From: Prionace glauca
Lineage: Eukaryota > Chordata > Chondrichthyes > Carcharhiniformes > Carcharhinidae
NCBI GenBank assembly: GCA_037974335.1
Contig: CM075729.1
Location: 78,412,975 to 78,476,974, forward strand
Reading direction: 5' to 3'
DNA length: 64,000 nucleotides
A model generated the notes under the pieces. That model worked only from the letters and a program-made list of their open reading frames with translations, was not told where the DNA came from and searched no databases. Both the position numbers and the translations under genes were made by a program. Shown in pieces: positions 50,108 to 60,215 of this stretch. Numbering within the stretch: position 1 is the stretch's first letter; every line of letters begins with the position of its first letter.

Positions 50108-50330
50108 TGATGTCCTTTTGGGAAGAAAATCTGCCATCCTCACCTGTTCTGGCATACATATGAATCTAGGCCAACAGCAATGTTGTTGATTCTTAACTGC
50201 CCTCTGAAATGGTCTAACCAGCTATTCATTTGTACCCAAGGAGAAGGTTCATCACCAACTTCTCAAGGGTAAATGGAACTGCACAATAAATGCTGGCTTT
50301 AACCATGCTGGTACATTCCTATTAATGAAT

Positions 50331-52330
50331 TAAAAAACTTAGAAAAGGTAGAATCACTCGCTAATGGAGTACAGCTCACAAAAAACATTTTTCACTGTAT
50401 CCCAATGCATGTGACAATAATAAATCAAATCGTGGTGTAGGGCAGACTTGATGGACCAGGTTCTCTTTCCCTGTATTTTTTTGTGTGGTTGTAGGGATCC
50501 CACCTGGATTATATGTGGAAATAAACCTGAATATGTATACATAAAATCACTCTGTAGTCTGTAATTTCCCTGATAGTCTGCATCAGCAAGTCCAATACTG
50601 CTCATTACTTTATTAATTACTCTTCCAAGTGATTGAACAATAGCACCAAAAAGCTACAAACAGCTAGCACCACTAACCAATTTAAAACTAGCTTTAGTAG
50701 TGATTTAACAGTAATAAAATTCTTGTACATGGCACATGTCTCTTGGAAGCACAACACCTGCTGTCACACTTTAGCAAATCCTCTGACTCACATGAGCGAC
50801 AGCAGATTGGCTGCTGTATTTGAATAGCAAAACCGAAAGACCCACCAGGGAAATAATAGGGGAATTGAAATCATCAGGCTCAAGATGAAACCCACTCAAA
50901 CCTTTATTCTCATTATTTCTCACAATCCCTTAACTTGCGCAATCCTTCGTAACTGGCAGTCAGCCAGCCATCCATAACATTTAAAAACACACATCATTCA
51001 GTGAACTTTGTCGCGTACAATGTGGTATTTTGTCTTATCATTCCAGTTTTGAAATACTCAATGATGCAAGCAGTGGCAACACTGTGGTCTTATGATGATG
51101 ACTTAATTAGGTTAAGGAAACCTGCCAGAAATGTACAAGGCCTCTGCGCAAGGAACTGTAACCTAGCACAAAGTCTCATTGCCATGGAGTTCATTATCCG
51201 TTCCCTTTATTCATAAACAAAAGCTGCCCCACCCTCGCTAACAACTCACGAACAAAACAAATGCCCCAGCAAATGGACAGAAGCAGAGGTGAAAGAAAAA
51301 TACGTTTGCAAGATCGACTGTAGGGTTTCACCAAGAGAAGTCCGACGTTTGGAATACACTTCGTATTTGAGACAAATCGAAAAGACCACAAGTGCCAGGA
51401 AAACAGGTTACTGAAGCTTAGCTGGGTCTCCAGGATACAGGTAAACACTTAAAACATACACCCTGGATAATTTAAATTTCCACCTTCAGGCCTAAGCCTA
51501 TCATTCTAACTCTGTACTCGACAGCTTCATATTCAGCTCATAATAGATTCACAGGAATTTATTTATAATGACTCTAGGCTTTAGTGCTGCGCTCGAGGTT
51601 CAACACATTGAGTGATATTTATGCAGCACAGCTGAAATGATTTATTTCTAGCTCGAAGCCTAGCTAGATTTTACTCCAGCAATAAAGCATATATTTGCAT
51701 TAGTTTTACTACCAATTTGTTTTTCCCATTTTACATTTCAATGCTGAAACTAATTCTTCTTGCTACTGCTCACAATTGTGGATGCAAGTCTCCATTTAAA
51801 AATGACATGGCCATCAATCATTTATCAAATTTCTCTCAACAGAGGTGAACCTAAAGGCTACCAACTCCAATTACATATGTTCCTGAAGGTTTCACCATAC
51901 TATCTCCAATCATCACACTCAGTCAAACAGCTTCTCACCCGCTTTAGTGTCCTTTGTGCCTTGGAGAGAAGAGGAGAAATCAGACTAAGTTGGGACATCT
52001 AAAAATGGGTTCATTATCTCCTGAAGCCTCACAGGTGAATGAATACAAAGGTCACTTGTGCAACACACCGAGTATATCTGGCACTCGTACAAGCTAAACC
52101 TAGTGAAAGGGGCTAAAATATTCAAAAGGCAGAGAAGAAGGGAAAAATGTCCATTCAAAAAGTAAAATTCCAACTCACCAAAATAGGTAGATTGAAAAAT
52201 CATGGAGAAATTTTATCCCAACGTAATCATGTGCGAATGCACATGATGTTATTATCATTTGGTGTTGTTAGTACTTAATAAATTTGCTACGATAATAGTC
52301 TCACCACTGGAGAGGTTCTGTCCCAGGCTC
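50331..52330. other. no recognisable feature
   Basis: Unique-looking sequence upstream of APOBEC4. The gene's untranslated first exon and promoter could lie here, but none can be pointed to. Confidence 0.4.
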
Positions 52331-52357
52331 CCTATTACCTGGTGTTGTCAGACTTTT
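52331..52357 (+). mobile_element. Penelope-like 3'-end scrap
   Basis: ACCTGGTGTTGTCAGACTTT, continuing to TTTTACT, matches the terminal sequence of the larger insertion at 45.7 kb. Only about 27 bases remain, next to a CR1 tail. Confidence 0.55.
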
Positions 52358-52373
52358 TACTGACTTTCCCTAT

Positions 52374-52580
52374 TACAGCACAGAAACAGGCCATTCAGCC
52401 CAACTCTTTTTTTATACTATTTATAATCTCCTCTAATTCTATCTAATATATCTTCGTATTGTTTTCCTCTCTTCTAGCTTCATTTTGAAAGCATCCAAGC
52501 TATTTGCATAAACCATTTCCTATGGAAGTAAGGCCCACATTCTAAGCACTAAGTAAAGACATTTCTAATTTCCATATTGA
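52374..52580 (-). mobile_element. CR1-type LINE 3' end
   Basis: Reversed: TTACAGCACAGAAACAGGCC, ATTCAGCCCAACTC, TTTTGAAAGCATCCAAGCTA and AACCATTTCCTATGGAAGTA. It lies about 0.5 kb upstream of APOBEC4. Confidence 0.65.
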
Positions 52581-52694
52581 AATTATTAATAACTATCTGC
52601 TATTTATGGCCAATACAAAAAGAAATGTTGTAAATGCTAGAAAACTGAAACAGAAAGATTCAAAACCTGAAATAATTTTAAAAGAAGGCATGCT

Positions 52695-52907
52695 GACAAA
52701 AGGGCCAGAATTCTCTTGCCGTTCATGGGATTCTCTGGTCCTGGCAGCAGCGCACTCCTGTCCGTGGTTTCCCACCGGCATGGGCATGATGTCAAGGGGA
52801 TTTTCCACTGATAGCGCCAGGGCCAGAGAATCCTGCCACTAACAAACAACGCAACACCTCCCGCTGGTGGGAAACACTTGGCTGGGAGGCTGGAGAATCC
52901 TGCCGAA
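52695..52907 (+). mobile_element. small inverted-repeat element (type 2), near-complete
   Basis: Opens with GGGCCAGAATTCTCTTGCCG and closes with GGCTGGAGAATCCTGCC, imperfect inverted ends. The inside has TTTCCCACCGGCATGGGC. It lies 200 bases upstream of the APOBEC4 coding region. Confidence 0.5.
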
Positions 52908-53012
52908 GGTTTTGAGTTTCCATTGTCTACTTTTATTCTAAATTTGGAACATTGACTGCCTTTCCTTCTTACACAATCCCTGTAAAAGCACCTTTCTGTA
53001 AATAATCAGCAC

Positions 53013-53108
53013 CCATTTTAACTTCTGTTTCAGGAATACATTTTTCTTAAAGGATTATGATGGTGCAATGAAATTATACTTTCCAAATGCAGAGATGAAC
53101 CAGCCATC
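53013..53108 (+). promoter_or_regulatory. candidate 3' splice site and leader of APOBEC4 coding exon
   Basis: A pyrimidine-rich run ends in TTCTGTTTCAG at 53033, a good acceptor for an upstream untranslated exon. A weaker AG acceptor ends at 53092. Between the first acceptor and the start codon are several ATGs that are not in the APOBEC4 frame. Mammalian APOBEC4 has a non-coding first exon, so an intron here is expected. The upstream exon was not found. Confidence 0.4.
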
Positions 53109-54230
53109 ATGACAGCCGTTTATGAAGAATATATTGCTCCTCAGGGTACACTGGTGAAACCTTACTACTGGCTGTATTTCACTGAAAGCTGTCCAAAATG
53201 TCCATATCACATCAAGACAGGGGAAGAAGCACGTGTTTCCTACATTGAATTTTATGAAAGCTTTGGGTTTCCCTATGCTCAACTACAGAGTGGCAGGCAT
53301 CTGGTCTTCTACGAGCTGAAGTTATCATCTGGTACCTTAGTGCAGAAAGGACAAGTAACTAATTGTACTTTATATCATCTTCATCCAGAATCTATCTTCT
53401 TTGATATAGATGGCTATCTAGATACACTTTTGTATTCCTATGAAAATATTGCTTACATAACCATCTATTCCAATTACACCCCGTACAATGAAAGACCCCA
53501 CTACTGTATAAACAAGATGTGTGATTTCTTGGTAAACTATCCCAGCACGAGGTTGGATATTTATTTCTCTGCGCTCTATCATACTGATGATCATTTTTCT
53601 GAATCTGGATGGAATAGAGAAGCTCTCCACAGCTTGGCTTCACTTTGGCCAAGGGTTACCCTCAACCCCATCAGCAGTGGAATATGGCTGACAATCCTTC
53701 ATAGGTTTGTGAACGGTGTGCCTCGGACAACGCTTTACAACCCAGTTCTGCCTGAGCGAGCTTTTGCCGACCTGAGCAATGCCCATCAGATAGCTGCCAT
53801 CACTGGAGTTAACCCTTCTTACACAGATGTCGCACCCCGAGCAAAGAAACATCAAAAGCAACACTTTAAGCCAAGGGACATGGACTTGTACCCTATTTCA
53901 CAAGCACCACCGCCAATTGTGAATAGAATGGCTTTAATAGCTCCACCCCAACTGTACCAACCTTACATCGATACTCCAAACAAGTTGGCTTTGCCTTTGT
54001 ACATGCACCCACTTCAACAACAGAACATGAAACCAAAGAACGTGGTGAGACATCTCAACATGCCCAACACGTCCAACTGGAAACCACCAGCAACCCCATC
54101 ACCACACAACATTCAATCAACTGAAACCATCGAAATTTTAGAAGCTCCAGTGAAGAGGAGAGGAAGAGCAAACAATTCAAGGCAACAGAAAGAGACAGGA
54201 AAAAGGGAAAAATCCACTAGAAGGAATTAG
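53109..54230 (+). CDS. APOBEC4: APOBEC4, putative cytidine deaminase-like protein
   Basis: Complete 373-residue reading frame that aligns without large gaps to human APOBEC4 (367 aa). Shared blocks include VYEEY near residue 5, VKPYYWL at 16-22, the CPYHI and TGEEARVS stretch at 31-44, HPES at 92-95, GWNREALHSLASLWPRV near 170, AITGV, and VRHLNMP in the C-terminal third, followed by a basic tail as in mammals. The family is AID/APOBEC, whose active site binds zinc through HxE and two cysteines. Here H92 and E94 are present and C133 fits the second cysteine, but residue 126 is Tyr (TAC at 53484-53486) where vertebrate orthologues have Cys. Deaminase activity has not been convincingly shown for APOBEC4 in general. 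The ATG at 53109 is chosen because it matches the human start and no in-frame ATG precedes it. The coding region is a single exon, as in mammals. Likely nucleic-acid binding; function and location in the cell are not shown by sequence. Confidence 0.96.
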   Translation: MTAVYEEYIAPQGTLVKPYYWLYFTESCPKCPYHIKTGEEARVSYIEFYESFGFPYAQLQSGRHLVFYELKLSSGTLVQKGQVTNCTLYHLHPESIFFDIDGYLDTLLYSYENIAYITIYSNYTPYNERPHYCINKMCDFLVNYPSTRLDIYFSALYHTDDHFSESGWNREALHSLASLWPRVTLNPISSGIWLTILHRFVNGVPRTTLYNPVLPERAFADLSNAHQIAAITGVNPSYTDVAPRAKKHQKQHFKPRDMDLYPISQAPPPIVNRMALIAPPQLYQPYIDTPNKLALPLYMHPLQQQNMKPKNVVRHLNMPNTSNWKPPATPSPHNIQSTETIEILEAPVKRRGRANNSRQQKETGKREKSTRRN

Positions 54231-54304
54231 CTGACAAAACCAGCTGTTTCAAACTAGCAGAATCAACACTAGATCCCTTTCAGATAGCAATAAGGAAAAC
54301 TAAT

Positions 54305-54397
54305 TAGAATCATAGAATCCCTATAATGCAGATGGAGGCCATCCGGCCCATCCAATCTGCACTGAATGCAATCCTACCCAGGCTCTATTCCCTATTA
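54305..54397 (-). mobile_element. V-SINE 3' fragment downstream of APOBEC4
   Basis: AATCATAGAATCCCTATAAT with GGAGGCCATCCGGCCCATCC is the reversed CR1-like tail of the V-SINE. It begins about 75 bases after the APOBEC4 stop, so it may lie in the gene's 3' untranslated region. Confidence 0.65.
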
Positions 54398-54565
54398 CTT
54401 GGCTCAAAAAATTCTACACTCACTGCTTTCTCAGAAACTTTGTACAGGAGGTACTATGGAAAATGCCATCAAATTCGTCAGCTCTATTGAACCATTGTTA
54501 TTAGTTTCCATTTTTATATCCCAGTTTCTTCTCATTTCTCCCCACTTATAATACTCTCATTTCTC

Positions 54566-54862
54566 AAGTATAAGTTTAGTTATTAGTGTTACAAGTAAGC
54601 TTACAGTAACACTGCAATGAAATTACTGTGAAAATACCCTAGTCACCACCTGTTCGGGTACACTGAGGGAGAATTTAGCATGACTGATGTACTTAACCAG
54701 CATGTCTTTCAGACTGTGTGTGGGAGGAAACCTGAACATCTGGAGGAAACCCATACAGACACAGGGAGAATGTGCAGACTCCATACAGACAGTGACCCAT
54801 ATCAGGAACTGAACCACAGTCCCTGGCGCTGTGAGGCAGCAGTGCTAACCACTGTGCCACCT
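54566..54862 (-). mobile_element. V-SINE (HE1-like), long-tail type
   Basis: Left end TATTAGTGTTACAAGTAAGC with CACTGCAATGAAATTACTG; TTCGGGTACACTGAGGGAG; V core GAGGAAACCCATACAGACAC; head at the right with GGCAGCAGTGCTAACCACTG and TGCCACC. Confidence 0.85.
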
Positions 54863-55074
54863 TGAGTCTCCAAAGCAGCTCGATTCAATTTGTGTACGTG
54901 ATCTCCTGAAGCTGCAGGTGCATTCCACATTCTGAAATCCCAAACACAGAGGCTTTTCCTGGGGCCACTTTTGATTAACTTTGCTTGAATTCCAAGAGAC
55001 TTGACACTTATTCGGGATTATCGTTCTAAAATCACTCCTTAACCTCTAGGAAAAACATCCTAAACTTATTTGGT

Positions 55075-56225
55075 CGTGCCTCACAAACCTTATCGAGTTT
55101 TTTGAAAAGGTGACCAAAAAGGTAGATAAGGGTAAGGCAGTTGACGTGGTGTATATGGATTTTAGCAAAGCGTTTGATGAGGTTCCCCATGGTGGGCTAC
55201 TGCAGAAAATGCAGATCCATGGGATTGAGGGTGATTTAGCAGTTTGGATCAGGAATTGGCTAGCTGATAGAAGACAGAGGGTGGTGGCTGATGGGAAATA
55301 TTCAACCTGGAGTTCAGTTACAAGTGGTGTACCTCAAGGATCTGTTTTGGCGCCACTGCTGTTTGTCATTTTTATAAATGACCTAGATGAGGGTGTAGAA
55401 GGATGGATTAGTAAATTTGCTGACGACACCAAAGTTGGAGGAGTTGTAGACAGTGAGGATGGATGTTACATTTTGCAGAGGGACATAGATAAGCTGCAGA
55501 GCTGGGCCGAGAGGTGGCAAATGGAGCTTAATACGGAAAAGTGTGAGGTGATTCACTTTGGTAAGAGTAACAGGAGTACAGAATATAGGGCTAATGGAAG
55601 GACTCTTAGTAGTGTTGACAAGCAGAGAGATCTCGGGGTACATGTGCATAGATCCCTGGAAGTTGGCACCCAGGTTGATAAGGTTGTTAAGAAGGTGTAC
55701 AGTGTGTTAGCTTTTATTGGTAGAGTGATTGAATTTCGGAGCCATGAGGTCATATTACAACTGTACAAAACCCTGGTGCGGCCGCACTTGGAGTATTGCG
55801 TACAGTTCTGATCACCGCATTATAAGAAAGATGTGGAGGCATTGGAAAGGGTGCAGAGGAGGTTTACCAGGATGTTGCCTAGTATGGTGGGAAGGTCTTA
55901 TGAGGAAAGGCTGAGGGGCTTAAGGTTAATTTCATTAGAGAGAAGAAGGTTATGAGGTGACCTAATTGAGGCATACAAGATGATCAAAGGATTGGATAGG
56001 GTGGACAGTGAGAGCCTTTTTCCTCGGTTGGTGATGACTAACATGAGGGGACATAGCTTTGAATTAAGGAGTGGTAGTTATAGGACGGATGTCAGAGGTA
56101 GGTTCTTTACTCAGAAGGTAGTAAGGGCGTGGAATGCCCTACCTGCAGCAGTTGTGGACTCGCCAACTTTAAGGGCGTTCAAATGGTCAGTGGGTGGGCA
56201 TATGGATAACATTGGAATAGTTTAG
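55075..56225 (+). pseudogene. CR1 reverse transcriptase fragment with two in-frame TGA stops
   Basis: A single frame runs through motif A (VVYMDFSKAFDEVPH), motif B (SGVPQGSVLAPLLF), the FADD box, HLEYCVQF and on to FFTQKVVRAWNALP. It is broken by TGA at 55809 where the family has Trp, and by a TGA near 55953 where it has Arg (a CGA to TGA change, typical of methyl-CpG decay). No frameshift is needed to follow the family to its end. The copy is dead and 5'-truncated. Confidence 0.85.
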
Positions 56226-56318
56226 GTTAGGGGGTCATTAGATTGGTTCCACAGGTCGGTGCAACATTGAGGGCCGAAGGGCCTGTACTGCGCTGTAATG
56301 TTCTATGTTCTGTTATCA
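55075..56318 (+). mobile_element. CR1-clade LINE, 5'-truncated, + strand
   Basis: Starts just upstream of RT motif A (CLTNLIEFF leads into the frame) and ends with the GGGCCGAAGGGCCTGT segment and a short TTCTATG-type tail. It is related to the - strand copy at 31.9-33.1 kb but clearly diverged from it. It lies about 0.8 kb downstream of APOBEC4, beyond a V-SINE. Confidence 0.88.
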
Positions 56319-56564
56319 TAAATTCATCGGCATTGTATGCTGGTGAATTGGTTCAAGCCAGTATCATTTTCCTGAACTGAAGTACCCAAAATTAAATGCA
56401 ATATTCCAGGTCACTCAATTGCTGTGTAAAATTGCAGTAATGCCTTCTTACTCTTACATTCTCTACTTGTCTTGGAGTCAATCTCATTTGTCTTTTTGAT
56501 GAATTGTGCACTTAATCTGCCAACTCAGCACTCCCTCATCTGTCATTCTCACTATGTAAAGGTT

Positions 56565-56625
56565 CGTTGACCTCGGGTGGGATTTTCTGGTCTTGAGGTG
56601 AATGCAACTGGAAAATCCCACCCAT
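56565..56625. mobile_element. short inverted-repeat remnant (type 1)
   Basis: GGTGGGATTTTCTGGTCTTG is followed after a short loop by GGAAAATCCCACCC, forming an imperfect hairpin. Same end sequence as the other type 1 elements. Confidence 0.5.
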
Positions 56626-56807
56626 AATGTGTAGCACCTCACACTATGCTGAACTGCCTCTACCATCACTGTGTACATTGTGTTTAACTGTTCATTGTTC
56701 TTCTGCAATTTTTAATCTCTTTCACAATTCATTACAGCCAGTAGTCAAATATCATGAGCATGATCTTTGAGGGACATCATATACCTTTCAGGAAGACTCT
56801 TTTGAGT

Positions 56808-57090
56808 TAGTTAGTGGTTAGCACTGCTACCTCACAGCACCTAGGTCCTGGGTTTGATTCCTGGCTTGGGTCCCTGTTTGTGTATGTTCTCCCCTTTTCT
56901 GCATGGGTTTCCTCCGGGTGTTCCGGCTTTCTCCCACAGTCCAAAAGACATACTGGTTATATGCATTGGCCATGCTTATCTCTCCCTCAGTGTACCTGAA
57001 CAGGCGACGGAGTGTGGCGACTGGGGTATTTTCACAGTAATTTCATTGCAATGTTAATGTAAGCCTATTTGTGACAATAATAAATAAACT
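56808..57090 (+). mobile_element. V-SINE (HE1-like), long-tail type
   Basis: Head GTTAGTGGTTAGCACTGCTA, B box GGGTTTGATTCC, core TGCATGGGTTTCCTCCGGGT, then CAGTGTACCTGAACAGGCGA and the tail TTGTGACAATAATAAATAAA. Confidence 0.85.
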
Positions 57091-57885
57091 ATATCGGAAA
57101 GTCTTGCTTTCTACCTCAGTTTTGTGTCATGGGTATGAAATTGGTTATCACCAATGCCACAGGTTTCGGTTTTAGCTAGCAATTCATTATGTGGAAATAT
57201 AACAAATCAGCTTTGAACATCCACGTACATGACATCTATTCATTTTTTGTCCAACACCTCAATGATTGTTGAAGATCTCAATTAGGTGAGCTAGACAAGA
57301 CTTTCATAAAACCATCCCACCTCTCTCTAATCAGTCTAAACATTTTCAACTCCTTCCTTCATCTCTCTGATGATAGATTGCAGCAATTTCTCCACAACTG
57401 ACAAAACTCACCAGCCTATAAGAATTGAGTTGTCTCTTCCTCCACTTGATTAATAGCATCTTCAAATCCTCTGGTTTTATCCACAAATCCAATAACCTTT
57501 GGAAAACTCATTGCCAAATACTTTACTTTTTAAGTTGCAATTTAGGATAAAATATATTACGCAAAAACTAATGTAAGAATTAATTGCTCAGGGAAGAGTC
57601 AATAACATAAGAGAAGGGATTGAATTGGGAAAACTATTGTGCCTGAGTCACTGATCAACTGCATTAATGATAATTCAGATTCTCTACAGTATAAGACTGG
57701 CAACTTGTCAATCTATGGTTAACATTGACAATGAAGATCCAAAAGGCTATATATAATGGTAGCAAAAACTATTGAAACCTGATGATTTTAGGGATTTGTT
57801 ATTTTGTGCAAATAAAACAATGAAAGTTAAGGCCCACCTTGAGTAAGACAAGATTTCATAGCTTCCCAAGGTGAAGTTCATAAGA
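57091..57885. other. no recognisable feature
   Basis: AT-rich sequence, possibly including old LINE debris near 57.3-57.5 kb. Confidence 0.4.
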
Positions 57886-58835
57886 GATGGTGGCACAGGG
57901 GTAACGTCACTGGGCTAGTGGCTGGGCAGAGGCCTGAGCTTTTGAGGGACATGGGTTTGAAACCCACTATGGCAGCTGGTTAAAAGAACATAAGAACATA
58001 AGAAATAGGAGCAGGAGTAGGCCATCTAGCCCTTCGAGCCTGCCCCGCCATTCAATAAGATCATGGCTGATCTGTCGTGGCTCAGTTCCGCATTCCCGCC
58101 TTCTCCCCATAACCCTTAATCCCCTCTCTTATCAAAAACCCATCAACCCGCTTCTTAAAAATATTTAGCGAGGTAGCCTCCACCACTTCAACGGGCAGAG
58201 AATTCCAGAGATTCACCACCCTCTGACTGAAGAAATTCTTCCTCAACTCCGTTCTAAACCGTCCCCCCTTTATCTTGAGGCTGTGCCCCCTAGTCCTACT
58301 GTCCTTTCTGAGCGGGAAGAGTCTCTCCACCTCTATCTTATCCATTCCATTCATCATCTTATACGTCTCAATGAGATCTCCCCTCATTCTTCTAAACTCT
58401 AACGAGTACAAGCCTAGTTTATTCAGCCTCTCCTCAAAGCTCAACCCCCTCAACTCTGGCATCAGCCTAGTAAACCTCCTCTGCACTCCCTCCAAGGCCA
58501 AAATATTCTTGTGTAAGTACAGCACCCAAAACTGCACACAGTACTCCAGCTATGGCCTCACCAATGCCCTATACAGCCGCAGCAAGACCTCCCTACTTTT
58601 ATATTCAATCCCCCTTGCTATGAAGGCCAGCATCCCATAACGCCTTCCTGACCACCTGCTGCACCTGCAAGCTGGGTTTTTGCGACTCATGCACAAGGAC
58701 CCCGAGGTCCCTCTGCACCGTCGCCTGCTGCAGTTTAGCAGGCACTCAGTTCAAGGGCAATTAGGGATGGACAACAAATGCTAGCCTTGTCAGTGTCAGT
58801 AATGCCCACAGAAAGAATAAATGAAACTGTTTTAA
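57886..58835 (+). mobile_element. tRNA-headed SINE (family B), split by a CR1 tail
   Basis: The left part (57886-57984) has a tRNA-like head with GGGGTAACGTCACTGGGCTA and a B-box-like GGGTTTGAAACCC, then ATGGCAGCTGG. The right part (58737-58835) resumes at CACTCAGTTCAAGGGCAATT and ends at AGAAAGAATAAA. A - strand CR1 fragment lies between. The SINE also lost some middle sequence at the join. Confidence 0.75.
57985..58736 (-). mobile_element. CR1-type LINE 3' portion inserted in a SINE
   Basis: Reversed with a TTATGTTC-type tandem tail at the left (AAGAACATAAGAACATAAGA). The antisense frame from 58537 to 58082 reads VQRRFTRLMPELRGLSFEER, FRRMRGDLIETYKMMNGMD and LRKNFFSQRVVNLWNSLPVE without a stop for 151 codons. 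It separates the two halves of a family B SINE. Confidence 0.87.
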
Positions 58836-59262
58836 AATCTCCACTTATCGAAGTTTGTTTCCTCAACACTTAAATTGAGGGTAGCGCACCACAATTTCAA
58901 ACAGGATTGAACAAATACCACCCAATCAATTTCAAGAGTTTTGCTCCTGACTCAAACATGTTTTAGTTAATACTGGCAATTCCTCTACCAATCAGGTTGG
59001 ACTTAGATTGCGAAAATGTTCAATTTAGCAAGTTTCACATATCAGTCTCAAAATCAAAAGTTAATCTTTCTTCATTGCAATAAATGCAGTTGAATTTTGT
59101 AACTTAAACTTTCAAGTTGAGAGGAATACATGCAGTATTAAACCATGTGGGAATGTAAAACTATAGATTCTAACCAATGCTGCTGTGTTTACTTTAGACA
59201 GAGCGAGAGTATAATGAAATGCAGATTCCTGATACAGATACGAGACAAGAGAAAGCCGGAGA

Positions 59263-59404
59263 GGGGGGGGGCTGATCTGTCGTGGCTCAGTTCCACATTC
59301 CCACCTTCTCCCCATAACCCTTAATCCCCTCTCTTATCAAAAACCCATCAACCCGCTTCTTAAAAATATTTAGCGAGGTAGCCTCCACCACTTGGGGGGG
59401 GGGG
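59263..59404 (-). repeat. 122-bp CR1 slice bounded by G tracts
   Basis: Nine Gs (59263-59271), then 122 bases (59272-59393) matching 58067-58188 of the nearby CR1 with two differences and no gaps, then eleven Gs (59394-59404). Neither end of the LINE is present. Orientation is the same as at 58 kb. Confidence 0.85.
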
Positions 59405-60009
59405 CTAAAAACAATAAAGTATGCAAAATAAGTGAACTACAGCTTTATTGAAAAAGATTTGCTCTGTATGTCTGCTAGCTCAGACTATAACACATCTTCA
59501 GACTGTTATCTAAAAGTCAAAAGGATGTCTAAACATTAAAAGATAATAGCTAAACTTACACATCAACAATTGCAGTCATCCATCAACCTAAAAACGAGCT
59601 TATCAAAGTACCCAGATCATCAATGGTCAATTACGTACAGTCATTTGAATTGCTGGGGTAAAATGCAACACAATTACTCAACATCATTTGACACAGCTTT
59701 GTTGGGTTTGCCTGTTTGTACGGAAAGCAATTGGCCACAGTCAGAGTGTGGTCATAAAAACACAATTTACAAATTAAACCAAAGCATTCCTGACTGGATG
59801 TCGAATATTACAATTAAACATGACAAAGAGACAGAATTCACAGTCAGTAGTGAACGATGGCACTTGCTGTTCATTACAATTACATTTGGCCACTGACTAT
59901 TGGCTTTTGCACTGGAACTGGCAGTGAATTGAAAGCCATTTTGGTACAATGCCCTCTATGAGGAATCTGGGATCCATGGGGCAAGTAACTGTGGCCAAAA
60001 ATCTTCCGT

Positions 60010-60215
60010 CTCTGGAGTCCGCACATTCTCCCCGTATTTGGATGGGTTTCCTCTGGGTGCTCCGGTTTCCCCCCACAATCCGAAAAACGTACTGGTTAGG
60101 TATATTGCCCATGCTAAATCCTCCCTCAGTGTACCCGAACAGGCGCTGGAGTGTCACAGTAACTTCATTACAGTGTTTAAGTAAACCTACTTGTGACATT
60201 AATAAATAAACATTA
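60010..60215 (+). mobile_element. V-SINE (HE1-like), 5'-truncated
   Basis: Starts inside the core (GGAGTCCGCACATTCTCCCC, GGGTTTCCTCTGGGTGCTCC), then CAGTGTACCCGAACAGGCGC and the tail TGACATTAATAAATAAAC. The tRNA-like head is absent. Confidence 0.8.

Larger units (their letters stand above)
49507..50330 (+). mobile_element. tRNA-headed SINE (family B), split by two later insertions
   Basis: The head has TGGTTATGTTACTAGACTAG and AATCC, followed by the ATCTGGAATT segment. The second half (50108-50330) has CACAGCAATG-like and CTCTGAAATGGTCTA blocks and ends near GCACAATAAATGCTGGCTT. The same family is seen at 57.9, 61.5 and 63.3 kb. A V-SINE (49683-49908) and a Penelope end (49932-50107) interrupt it, so it is the oldest layer. 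Confidence 0.75.

Noticed and set aside
25305-58736. Apparent excess of - strand CR1 fragments in the middle of the window
   Set aside because: Too few copies to judge, and + strand copies occur at both ends; no test is possible here.
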